The notes under the pieces were generated by a model. It did not search any database. It was not told the origin of the DNA and saw nothing but the letters and a program-made list of their open reading frames with translations. Of a stretch of DNA of 26,180 nucleotides, positions 10,817-17,784 are shown in pieces. The stretch lies in assembly GCA_039177555.1 (NCBI GenBank), contig JBCDFV010000053.1, forward strand, positions 1 to 26,180, given 5' to 3'. Positions within the stretch are counted from its first letter, which is position 1; every line of letters starts with the position of its first letter. The position numbers and the translations under genes are program-made. This DNA comes from JANQGH01 sp039177555. GTDB taxonomy: Bacteria; Pseudomonadota; Alphaproteobacteria; DSM-16000; Inquilinaceae.

Positions 10817-11638
10817 ATGCCGTACAAGCACTGGACGCTCGATGACGTTCCTTGGGACCAGTTCGATCGGTCCAAAGTCAATCCGCAACATCTGGAGTTG
10901 GCAAAGGCGGCCGCGATGGTCGAGTTCAACTCCGCCGACTATGTCGCCTATCTCGAAAACGTCTTCGATGGTGACGATACGTTCCTGCCGGAGGCGCGGC
11001 GCTGGGGCGACGAAGAGCGCCAGCACGGCGAGGCTCTGTCGCGCTGGGCGAAGCTGGTCGATCCCGATTTCGACTTCGAGAAACGGTTCCAGGCGTTCCT
11101 GCACGGCTTCAAGATCGAGATCGATGTCGACGAGTCGATCCGGGGCAGCCGCGCGGGCGAGATGGTGGCCCGCTGTATGGTCGAGGTTGGCACCAGTTCC
11201 TACTACACCGCGCTGGGTGACGCGACGGACGAGCCCGCCTTCAAGTTCATTTGCCGCAAGATCGCGGCCGACGAACTGCGCCATTACAAGCTGTTCTACG
11301 ACAATCTGAAGCGGTATCTGGAAAAGGACCGCATTAACCGCTTGCGACGCATCCGCGTTGCCTTGGGCCGCATCACCGAGACTGAAAACGACGAGTTGGC
11401 CTGTGCCTATTGGGCGGCCAACAACAATGGCGAGCCCTACGATCTCGATGTCAACTCACGCGCCTATATGAGCCGCGCCATGGCCTATTACCGCGATCCC
11501 CACTTGGATCGGGCGCTGGCCATGATCTTCAAGGCATGCGGGCTGAAGCCCCGGTCGACCTTGTTCAAGATCGCCAATCGTGGTGCGCGCTGGATGATGC
11601 ATCGCCAGCAGCGCAAGCTCGAAAAGGTCGCGGCTTAA
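10817..11638 (+). CDS. ferritin-like di-iron protein
   Basis: The 273-residue product has a helical ferritin-like domain. Two E-x-x-H motifs are visible: E67-R-Q-H70 (GDEERQHGEAL) and E153-L-R-H156 (ADELRHYKLF). With E36 and E123 (VEVGTSSYYTAL) they complete a plausible di-iron site of the rubrerythrin / desaturase / oxygenase fold. The C-terminal third is basic and is probably not part of the bundle. The ATG at 10817 is preferred to the one at 10802 because GGGGGAAG lies between them as a ribosome-binding site. It follows atpC with no clear terminator. Whether it acts as an oxidase, oxygenase or peroxide scavenger cannot be told from sequence. Confidence 0.85.
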   Translation: MPYKHWTLDDVPWDQFDRSKVNPQHLELAKAAAMVEFNSADYVAYLENVFDGDDTFLPEARRWGDEERQHGEALSRWAKLVDPDFDFEKRFQAFLHGFKIEIDVDESIRGSRAGEMVARCMVEVGTSSYYTALGDATDEPAFKFICRKIAADELRHYKLFYDNLKRYLEKDRINRLRRIRVALGRITETENDELACAYWAANNNGEPYDLDVNSRAYMSRAMAYYRDPHLDRALAMIFKACGLKPRSTLFKIANRGARWMMHRQQRKLEKVAA

Positions 11639-11724
11639 GCGCCCTATCCCAAACTGCTTGAGAACGGGCCGCGTCGCGATCATATCTGATGCTCAGGATG
11701 GATCGCTTCTGAAGGGTGGACCCG

Positions 11725-11931
11725 TTGCTTCTTCGTCGCATGTTGTTGATGGGCGCGCGCCGTATCGCGACCGACCCGCATCTGCGCCAAAAGGTCAAGG
11801 ATGGCGCCGCACGCGCACGCCCGGTCATCGAACGGTCGGCCCGATCGGTCAAATCGGCTGCCTCAGAGGCGCCGCCGCTGAAGGACCCGCGCGCTTTTGC
11901 CGAGGCGCTGCGCAGGCGTCTGCGCCAGTAG
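11725..11931 (+). CDS. small basic hypothetical protein
   Basis: This frame of about 68 residues begins MLLRRMLLMGARRIATDPHL and ends DPRAFAEALRRRLRQ. It has an arginine-rich helical N-terminus and an alternating Ala/Arg/Lys central part suited to an amphipathic helix. I do not recognise a named family. The TTG at 11725 is chosen because GAAGGGTGG lies 9 bases upstream; a GTG at 11716 and an ATG at 11740 are in frame. It lies 86 bases after the ferritin-like gene on the same strand and stops 20 bases before the end of the convergent extensin-like gene. The well-spaced ribosome-binding site and the fit into the gap favour a real gene. Confidence 0.55.
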   Translation: MLLRRMLLMGARRIATDPHLRQKVKDGAARARPVIERSARSVKSAASEAPPLKDPRAFAEALRRRLRQ

Positions 11932-11950
11932 GGGCAGCGGAGTCCACCAG

Positions 11951-12568
11951 TCAGACCTCGCACAGCGGCCACGGCCCGGTATCGAGGTGAAAGTGGTCCC
12001 GGTGGGCGGCATCGGACACCGGCGTTAGAACCACGCTGAAATGATCGCAGGCGCCCCTTGCCACGGCTTGCAGGAACGCTCCGCCGGGTGTCGACCGATA
12101 CCAGTCCGTCACCATGACCATCGTGCCGTCAGCCAGGCGAAACCCGGCAACATCGATGGCACGCCCGAAGGCGTGCTCCGAAAGCCGTCCGGCATTGCCC
12201 GTCCGGCCACGGCAGGCATATGACCCCCACAGTTCCATCGACACGACCGGCTGGCCGAAATAGTGCAGGGCGAGGGGATGGACGACCTCGCGCTGGAAAC
12301 TGTCGACCGCCAACGCGGTGGTACAGGTCAGCGTGGCGGTTTCGTCAAGCGCGATCAGGCCATGGCTGATGGCAACGCCGTCGCGGATGCCGCAGCCGCG
12401 GCCTTCCGAAAACGCGTTGATCTGCGCGTACGACGCCTGCCGCTCGTCCAGGGCGGCCAAGCATTGGCGCAGCGGCACGGTGGCCACCGCGTTGTTGTCG
12501 ATCGGGGTTGGCCGCGCGCAACTGGCGAAGACCAGTAGGGCCAAGGCAATGAAGGTCCAGCGCATCAT
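11951..12568 (-). CDS. extensin-like C-terminal domain lipoprotein
   Basis: The 205-residue product begins MMRWTFIALALLVFASCARP, a lipoprotein signal with a lipobox ending at Cys18 or so. The rest matches the bacterial extensin-like domain. It includes CGIRDGVAISHGLIALDE, TCTTALAVDSFQREVVHP, SYACRGRTGNAGRLSEHAFG followed by RAIDVAGF, and DHFHLDTG near the end. The SEHAFGRAIDV and DHFHLD pattern resembles the metal site of D-Ala-D-Ala carboxypeptidase-like (VanY/M15) folds, so a cell-wall peptidase-type activity is possible but inferred. The start overlaps the stop of the VOC gene (ATGA), so the two are translationally coupled. An ATG one codon later is also possible. Confidence 0.85.
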   Translation of the reverse strand: MMRWTFIALALLVFASCARPTPIDNNAVATVPLRQCLAALDERQASYAQINAFSEGRGCGIRDGVAISHGLIALDETATLTCTTALAVDSFQREVVHPLALHYFGQPVVSMELWGSYACRGRTGNAGRLSEHAFGRAIDVAGFRLADGTMVMVTDWYRSTPGGAFLQAVARGACDHFSVVLTPVSDAAHRDHFHLDTGPWPLCEV

Positions 12569-12942
12569 TGAGCGATCCGTTCGATCAGTTCCAGCCGGTT
12601 GCCAGCGGGATCGACGAGGAAGCGCCGGCGACCGGTTGCCGGCGGGCGCGGGTCTTCCAACAGCTCGACCCCGGCGGCCGTCAATCTGGCCTCCAGCGCG
12701 GTCAGATCGCTGACGAACAGCGCGATGTGGCGCGGGTTTGCACGCTGTTCGGCGATTGATACGGGATCGACCGAGACGTGCAGTTCGACGCCGCCGAGGT
12801 CGAACCATCCGCCCGCTTGACGCCGACCGGTCGTCTTTGCGATCGGCGTCAGACCGAGGACATCCCGATAGAATGCGAAGACGGCATTTTCCTGCTCCGC
12901 CGGGCAGGTCAGGTTGACATGGGCCAGTCCCAGTACGTTCAT
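12565..12942 (-). CDS. VOC / glyoxalase-fold protein
   Basis: The 125-residue product is a single vicinal-oxygen-chelate domain of two beta-alpha-beta-beta-beta modules. It starts MNVLGLAHVNLTCP, with FYRDVLGLTPI near residue 24 and FLVDPAGNRLELIE at the end. Likely metal ligands are H8, E53 or H55 (GGVELHV), H72 (PRHIALFV) and E118. These enzymes include glyoxalase I, fosfomycin thiol transferases and dioxygenases; the substrate here cannot be assigned. A tyrosine-poor, compact monomer of this size usually dimerises. It is the first gene of a two-gene unit with the extensin-like gene. A TATACT box 35 bases upstream may be its -10. Confidence 0.88.
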   Translation of the reverse strand: MNVLGLAHVNLTCPAEQENAVFAFYRDVLGLTPIAKTTGRRQAGGWFDLGGVELHVSVDPVSIAEQRANPRHIALFVSDLTALEARLTAAGVELLEDPRPPATGRRRFLVDPAGNRLELIERIAQ

Positions 12943-12976
12943 AGATGTACGACTATCTGGTGTGTTCAGGGCAGAC

Positions 12977-12982
12977 AGTATA
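12977..12982 (-). promoter_or_regulatory. possible -10 box for the VOC / extensin-like unit
   Basis: TATACT on the minus strand matches five of six consensus positions and lies 35 bases upstream of the VOC ATG, giving a leader of about 27 bases. No convincing -35 box is seen at 16-18 bases. Confidence 0.28.
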
Positions 12983-13008
12983 CCCCATGTTGATCTTGCC
13001 CGCGAGCA

Positions 13009-13036
13009 TTGCTGGTGTCCATCTGACCTCTATGAT
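13009..13036 (+). promoter_or_regulatory. possible promoter of the gmhB-like gene
   Basis: TTGCTG (13009-13014) and TATGAT (13031-13036) are 16 bases apart. The predicted transcription start falls at or just before the first ATG (13045), so either the transcript is nearly leaderless or a downstream ATG (13069) is used. Confidence 0.3.
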
Positions 13037-13044
13037 GGCTTCCC

Positions 13045-13593
13045 ATGATGGAAAGTGCCTCGGACAAAATGCGGCGGCCGGCCTTTTTTCTCGATCGTGA
13101 CGGCGTCTTGAACGTCGATCACGGCTACGTCCACAGGCTGGAACAGATCGAATGGTGCCCGGGCGCGCCGGAGGCAGTCGCCGCGCTTAACCGCGCCGGC
13201 TATTGGGTCTTTGTCGTCACCAACCAGTCGGGCGTGGCGCGGGGCTATTATGACGAAACGGCCGTGCTGACCTTGCACCGACAGATGGCCGTGGAACTGG
13301 CCGACCGCGGTGCCCGGATCGATGACTGGCGCTATTGCCCCTACCATCCGGACGGCGTGGTCGAGCGCTATCGGCGCGTATCGGATTGCCGGAAGCCCGC
13401 GCCCGGCATGCTGCTCGATCTATTCGCGGCTTATCCGGTCGATCGCGGACGCAGCTTCATGATCGGCGACAAGGACAGCGACATGGCAGCGGCACGTGCC
13501 GCCGGCGTGCGCGGCGTCCGATACCGCGGCGGCTCGCTCTTGAGCCTGGTGGAAGAGACCCTCGGGCAACATCAGGAACCGGTCGACAGGTAG
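13045..13593 (+). CDS. gmhB: HAD-IIIA phosphatase, D-glycero-D-manno-heptose-1,7-bisphosphate 7-phosphatase type
   Basis: The 182-residue product has the GmhB layout: FFLDRDGVLN with nucleophile D17 and D19, VVTNQSGVARGYY near residue 57, the CPYHPDG loop at 98-104, DCRKPAPGM near 114 and MIGDKDSDMAAARAAG near 145. GmhB removes the 7-phosphate in heptose synthesis for lipopolysaccharide; relatives act on histidinol phosphate. In E. coli GmhB the loop is VCDCRKP and both cysteines help bind zinc. Here it is VSDCRKP (S113), so one ligand is missing. The start is ambiguous among ATGs at 13045, 13048 and 13069. Its end overlaps the convergent rppH gene by 22 bases. No other heptose gene is nearby. 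Confidence 0.88.
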   Translation: MMESASDKMRRPAFFLDRDGVLNVDHGYVHRLEQIEWCPGAPEAVAALNRAGYWVFVVTNQSGVARGYYDETAVLTLHRQMAVELADRGARIDDWRYCPYHPDGVVERYRRVSDCRKPAPGMLLDLFAAYPVDRGRSFMIGDKDSDMAAARAAGVRGVRYRGGSLLSLVEETLGQHQEPVDR

Positions 13594-14063
13594 GGCGCGA
13601 ACGCGGCCAAGACCTGTCGATAAATCGGGCGTTTGAACGCGACGATGTCCTGCGCGACGCGTTCGGGCGGCGACCAGCGCCAGGTGGAGAATTCGGCATG
13701 CTTGCCGTGCGCGGCAATGTCGATGTCGGTGTCCATGCCGACGAAGCGCATCGCGACCCAGATCTGCGCCTGCCCCCGGAACCGGCCGCGCCAGCGCTTC
13801 TTCGCGATCTTGGCAGGCAGGTCGTAGGTCATCCAATCCTGCGTCAGGGTGATGACCTCCGCTTGATCGGTTCCGGTTTCCTCGCGAAGCTCGCGATAGG
13901 CCGCGCCTTCAACGCTTTCGCCGGCGTCGATCCCCCCCTGCGGCAGTTGCCACGCGTCCGGCGTGTCAAACCGCTGGCCCGTGAAGATCAGACCATCCCG
14001 GTTGATCAGCACGATGCCGACGCAGGGTCGATAGCCGGCCGGGGGCGTGTCCGACGCTGTCAC
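13572..14063 (-). CDS. rppH: RNA pyrophosphohydrolase (Nudix)
   Basis: The 163-residue product contains a perfect Nudix box at residues 43-65 (G-x5-E-x7-RE-x-x-EE-x-G), read as GGIDAGESVEGAAYRELREE then TGT. It also has YRPCVGIVLINRDG at the N-terminus and DAWQLPQGG just before the box, both typical of RppH/NudH. The enzyme removes pyrophosphate from mRNA 5' ends, starting decay, or hydrolyses dinucleoside polyphosphates. WQLPQGG and the C-terminal FKRPIYRQVLAAFAPYL support RppH over other Nudix families. Its ATG overlaps the yibQ stop (ATGA), so the two are coupled. It is the last gene of the long minus-strand cluster. Confidence 0.95.
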   Translation of the reverse strand: MTASDTPPAGYRPCVGIVLINRDGLIFTGQRFDTPDAWQLPQGGIDAGESVEGAAYRELREETGTDQAEVITLTQDWMTYDLPAKIAKKRWRGRFRGQAQIWVAMRFVGMDTDIDIAAHGKHAEFSTWRWSPPERVAQDIVAFKRPIYRQVLAAFAPYLSTGS

Positions 14064-15166
14064 GGCTCGTTGGCGCCGCCAACGACCGCCGTTACCGGGG
14101 CCAGCACGAAGCCGCGCGTCTCCAGCCGTTCGGACCAGGTCGCGAACTGCTCGAGAAAGATCGGGTACGGGTCCGCAAGGCCGACGGCATGGCCCCGGTC
14201 ACGGGCGATCGTTTCCAGTTCCAACAGGCGGCGGTCGATCATGGCGCGCAGCGTCGTATCGGTCACCTCGACGTCGACGTCGATGACGGGCAGATCGAGC
14301 CCTTCGGCGACTTCCGCGACCGCGTCGTTTTCCGCATTGGTGTCGACATAGAGGAACCCAGCGTCGGCCAGGGTTGCCAGGACGGGTTCCAGGGCCATCG
14401 GCTCCGTCAAGAACCGCGAGCCCGCCTCGCCGATGATGCCGACCGAGCCATCCGCGTCAGCGAGGACGCGGTCCAGCCTTTCGGCATTGTCGCCGGCGCC
14501 GAGATTGGTCAGCAGCGCAAGCGGCCCCGGATCGTTGCGCGGATAGTCGACGGGCTCCATGGGCAGCATCATCAGCGTCTCATGGCCGTCGACACGGGCG
14601 CGGCCGATCCAGGTCGACAGATCGCGGCCATAGGGGCTGAAGGCGAGCGTGACCTGCGCTGGCGTCTCGATCGCGGCTTGCGTTTCCAGACTCAGCCTGC
14701 CCACGTCCCGGATGATGAGCGCGATGCGTGGCTGGTCCGCCGGTGCGGCGAAGGCTTCCGCATTTGCCAGCCGGGGCAAATCCTGCGCGGGTGAGGCGCC
14801 CGGTGCATCCGGTTCCGGCGCCTGTGCGCCGGCGGCACTGGGATCGTCGCCTTGGATGGTCGGCGGCTCCGACACCTCGCCTGAGGCTACGGCACTAGGA
14901 ACCTCCGGTTCAACCCCGTCAGTCTCGACGTGATTGACGGGCTCGGGCGGACGCTCGGACGGTTCAATGATCACCCCCTGATCGCCGGGGCGTTCGGGTA
15001 AGGCCGCGGATGCGCTGAGATGCTGGCGGTCGGCGGCGAGCCTCAGTTCCGCCATCTCCGGCTCATGCCGCGAGAAAGCCCAGGCCGCGACCGCGGCGAT
15101 GATCAGAACGACCAGGGTTGCCGCAAAGGCGATGCCGCGATGCGACGGCTTGTAGGGATGCGCCAC
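14060..15166 (-). CDS. divergent polysaccharide deacetylase family protein (YibQ-like)
   Basis: The 368-residue product has a cytoplasmic N-terminus, one membrane helix (about residues 11-31), a Pro/Glu/Ala/Ser-rich periplasmic linker (about 50-135) and a C-terminal divergent polysaccharide deacetylase domain (about 145-368). Family motifs are IALIIRDVG, VTLAFSPYG, GHETLMMLPMEPVDYPRNDP and GHAVGLADPYP. Most family members read DDxG where this one has R153-D154, and the final GHP-type motif is ADP, so the metal site is probably altered. The start is a GTG at 15166 with a weak ribosome-binding site. It follows ctpA after 76 bases containing a strong hairpin. A role in cell-wall turnover is inferred from its neighbours envC and ctpA. 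Confidence 0.88.
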   Translation of the reverse strand: MAHPYKPSHRGIAFAATLVVLIIAAVAAWAFSRHEPEMAELRLAADRQHLSASAALPERPGDQGVIIEPSERPPEPVNHVETDGVEPEVPSAVASGEVSEPPTIQGDDPSAAGAQAPEPDAPGASPAQDLPRLANAEAFAAPADQPRIALIIRDVGRLSLETQAAIETPAQVTLAFSPYGRDLSTWIGRARVDGHETLMMLPMEPVDYPRNDPGPLALLTNLGAGDNAERLDRVLADADGSVGIIGEAGSRFLTEPMALEPVLATLADAGFLYVDTNAENDAVAEVAEGLDLPVIDVDVEVTDTTLRAMIDRRLLELETIARDRGHAVGLADPYPIFLEQFATWSERLETRGFVLAPVTAVVGGANEP

Positions 15167-15195
15167 GGCTCAACGTCTCATCGCTGGAACAAGGG

Positions 15196-15226
15196 GCCGC
15201 CATGCCGTGGTGCGCGGCATGGCGGC
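15196..15226. repeat. perfect 12-bp hairpin between ctpA and yibQ
   Basis: GCCGCCATGCCG (15196-15207) is the exact reverse complement of 15215-15226, with a 7-base loop. It starts 16 bases after the ctpA stop. On the transcribed minus strand it is followed by CCCTTGTTCC rather than a run of T, so a classic terminator is unlikely. It may stabilise or attenuate the message between the two genes. Confidence 0.7.
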
Positions 15227-15242
15227 GGCGAACCGGCCGGCC

Positions 15243-16562
15243 TCAGTTCATGGCCGCGCGCTGATTGAACAGCTCGATGCCTTCGAGCATGTCGATCGCG
15301 CGGGTCAGTTGGTAGTCGAACGGCGGCTCTTCCTCTTCGGTTTCAGCCATCTCTTCGCCGTCGGCGCCTTCTTCGGTCGCCATCGAGGTTGGACTTTGGT
15401 CGTTGCCCAATGCGCCACGAAGATCGCTTTCGCGCCGGCCGGCGACCTCCAGTTCCTCCAACAGGGCGGGCAGCACCTCGATGTCGGGGCTGATGCCCAG
15501 GGCCTGGATGGATCGGCCGGACGGTGTGTAGTAGCGCGCCGTGGTCATGCGCACCGCGCCGTTTCCGGCCAGCGGCATGATGGTCTGTACCGAGCCTTTG
15601 CCGAAGGTGTCCGTGCCCAACAGAATCGCGCGGCCGTGATCCTGCAGGGCGCCGGCCACGATCTCGGACGCCGAGGCCGAACCGCCATTGATCAGAATGA
15701 CCACCGGCTCGCCATCGGCCAAGTCACCTTCCGTTGCGTTCCAGCGTTGTTCGGCGCCGTCGATGCGGCCCCGGGTCGAAACGATTTCACCGCGATCCAG
15801 GAAGGCGTCGGCGACGGCGATGGCCTGATCCAGCAGGCCGCCCGGATTGTTGCGCAGATCCAGGACATAGCCGACCATCGCGTCGCCAAGCTCGGCCTCC
15901 AGTTCCTCCAACGCCTCTTCGATGCCGCGCTCGGTCTGCTCGGTGAAGCTGGAAATGCGGATATAGCCGACATTGTCGTTTTCCACGCGCCAGCGCACGC
16001 TGTCCACATGGATGATCTCGCGCGTCAGCGTCACCTCGAACGGCTCGTCTTCGCCGCGCTGGACCATGATGGTGATGTCCGTGCCGGGCGGGCCGCGCAT
16101 GGAATTGACCGCCTGGTCCAGATCCATGCCCATCACCGCCTCGCCGTCGAGTTCGACGATGTAGTCGCCAGGCTCGATACCGGCTCTGAACGCCGGGGTC
16201 TCATCAATCGGCGAGACCACCAATACGAGGCCGTTTTCCATTGTGACCTGAATGCCCAGGCCGCCGAACGAGCCCCGGGTCTGAACCTGCATCTCCCGGT
16301 AGTTCTCTTCCGAGAGATAGCCGGAATGGGGGTCAAGCGAGGTCAGCATGCCGCCGATCGCGGCCTCGATCAGTTCGGCGTCTGAGACTTCCTCGACATA
16401 TTGCGCGCGAATACGCTCAAATACTTCGCCGAACAGATCGAGCTGCCGATAAGTCTCGGAGGAATCGTCGTCGGACTGGGCAAGCAAGCGGTCTGACGTT
16501 GCAGCGAAGCCGATTGCCAATGCTGCGGTCAGGGCGATCGCATATGGTTTAAGTCTGTTCAT
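15243..16562 (-). CDS. ctpA: carboxyl-terminal processing protease, S41 family
   Basis: The 439-residue product has an N-terminal signal sequence (MNRLKPYAIALTAALAIGFA), a helical region with MLTSLDPHSGYLSEE, a PDZ domain (about residues 95-185, including GLGIQVTMENG) and the S41 protease core. The catalytic serine is in GGSASASEI and the lysine in DTFGKGSVQT, about 25 residues later. A C-terminal tail rich in Glu (about 380-420) is poorly conserved in the family. CtpA-type proteases trim periplasmic proteins and cell-wall hydrolases. Its ATG overlaps the envC stop by four bases (ATGA). The pairing with envC is common in proteobacteria and supports a role in controlling peptidoglycan hydrolysis. 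Confidence 0.96.
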   Translation of the reverse strand: MNRLKPYAIALTAALAIGFAATSDRLLAQSDDDSSETYRQLDLFGEVFERIRAQYVEEVSDAELIEAAIGGMLTSLDPHSGYLSEENYREMQVQTRGSFGGLGIQVTMENGLVLVVSPIDETPAFRAGIEPGDYIVELDGEAVMGMDLDQAVNSMRGPPGTDITIMVQRGEDEPFEVTLTREIIHVDSVRWRVENDNVGYIRISSFTEQTERGIEEALEELEAELGDAMVGYVLDLRNNPGGLLDQAIAVADAFLDRGEIVSTRGRIDGAEQRWNATEGDLADGEPVVILINGGSASASEIVAGALQDHGRAILLGTDTFGKGSVQTIMPLAGNGAVRMTTARYYTPSGRSIQALGISPDIEVLPALLEELEVAGRRESDLRGALGNDQSPTSMATEEGADGEEMAETEEEEPPFDYQLTRAIDMLEGIELFNQRAAMN

Positions 16563-17782
16563 TCTGGCCCTCTCCCTTGGGCTAATACAAGTTCTGTCAT
16601 CGGATTTACTGGATTACCGTTGCGTCGAACCTCGAAGAATAGTGTGGATGTGGGGGTCGCTTCGCTTTGTGGCAATGCCGTTACGGCAACCGGTTCTCCA
16701 GCGGCGACCGCCTGCCCGGCCATGACATCCAGCCGGCCGACGCCTGCAATGGTCGAGTGATAGCCGCCGCCATGGTCCAAGATCAAGATCAGGCCGCTGT
16801 CGGCGAACGGTCCCGCATACCGCACGACGCCAGCAACCGGTGCGACGATCAAACTTGCGGGCGCGACCGTCAAGGTCAAGCCCTGCGCACGTTCGCCGGA
16901 CGAATCCTCCGCCCCGAACTCGGTCTCGATGGTCCCGGCCGCTGGCAGGATCGTGTCGACCTCATCGGGTGCTTGGCCATCGCCAGTTCCGCCTGCCGGC
17001 GCCACATCGGCGATTGCCGCGCGATAGCCGGCGAGGTTTGAATCCAAGGCCCGAAGCAGCAAATCGCCCTCGATGGCATTGATCAGGTCGCCAAGCGAGA
17101 TGGCCTCTGATGCCAAATCCGACAGGCGCTGGGTCATGGCGCCACCGTCTTGCATGAGCTGTTCCAGCGTGGTCTGGCGGTCGCCGACCAGCCGATTAAG
17201 CGCCGCCATCTGTTCGTCGAAAACCACCGTGATGGCGTCCCGTTCGCCGCGTTCTCGGCGCAATCGCGCGCGCGCATCCGCCAACTCCGCAACCGTATGG
17301 CTGATGCTTTCCGCCTCCGCCTCGACAGGGGCCATGGCGCGGTTCAACAGCAATGCGCCCCGGATCAACTCCGCAGAGGGCCCGTCGGCGACGGCCCAAA
17401 CCTCGATCGGCGTGCGCGATAGGCGCTGCAGTCCTGAGACCAAGCGGTTGAACCGATCCCGCTGGCTGTCGATCACGCCCAGCGCCGCCTGTTCATCGGC
17501 GTGCAGTGCCGCAATGCGGCTCTGGATCGCATTGATCTCCTGTTGCGTCGCGATGATTTCCGCCGCCAGGTCAATCGTCGCCATCCGGAGGCTGTTCAGC
17601 GTCGCAGCGCGTTCGGTCTGCTGTACGCTAAGCGGTTCGTCACCGCTTTCGACACGGGCAATGGCATCGCCGGCGTCCTGGCCTTGCGCGCCCACAGGTG
17701 CCGCGGCGGAAGCAAGGGCCGTCGCGGCAACAAGCGCGCAAACCAAACGGCGACCGCCGACTGGATCCGCCAGGACGGCCAT
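16559..17782 (-). CDS. envC: EnvC-like murein hydrolase activator (M23/LytM fold)
   Basis: The 407-residue product has a signal peptide (cleavage near PVGAQ, about residue 33), two long coiled-coil stretches (about 50-130 and 155-260) and a C-terminal LytM domain (about 285-400). The LytM domain lacks the zinc ligands of active M23 peptidases: the first His/Asp motif reads ERAQGLTL and the usual HLHFE reads TLFFEVR. This fits EnvC, a non-catalytic activator of amidases at the division site. GVVRYAGPFADSGLILILDH and FFEVRRNGNPVNPM are family signatures. It follows gpmI after two bases and overlaps ctpA by four. Confidence 0.93.
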   Translation of the reverse strand: MAVLADPVGGRRLVCALVAATALASAAAPVGAQGQDAGDAIARVESGDEPLSVQQTERAATLNSLRMATIDLAAEIIATQQEINAIQSRIAALHADEQAALGVIDSQRDRFNRLVSGLQRLSRTPIEVWAVADGPSAELIRGALLLNRAMAPVEAEAESISHTVAELADARARLRRERGERDAITVVFDEQMAALNRLVGDRQTTLEQLMQDGGAMTQRLSDLASEAISLGDLINAIEGDLLLRALDSNLAGYRAAIADVAPAGGTGDGQAPDEVDTILPAAGTIETEFGAEDSSGERAQGLTLTVAPASLIVAPVAGVVRYAGPFADSGLILILDHGGGYHSTIAGVGRLDVMAGQAVAAGEPVAVTALPQSEATPTSTLFFEVRRNGNPVNPMTELVLAQGRGPE

Positions 17783-17784
17783 TG

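Noticed and set aside
15207..16385. 392-codon plus-strand open frame over ctpA
   Set aside because: Antisense to a complete S41 protease; composition is that of a shadow frame and no domain is recognisable.
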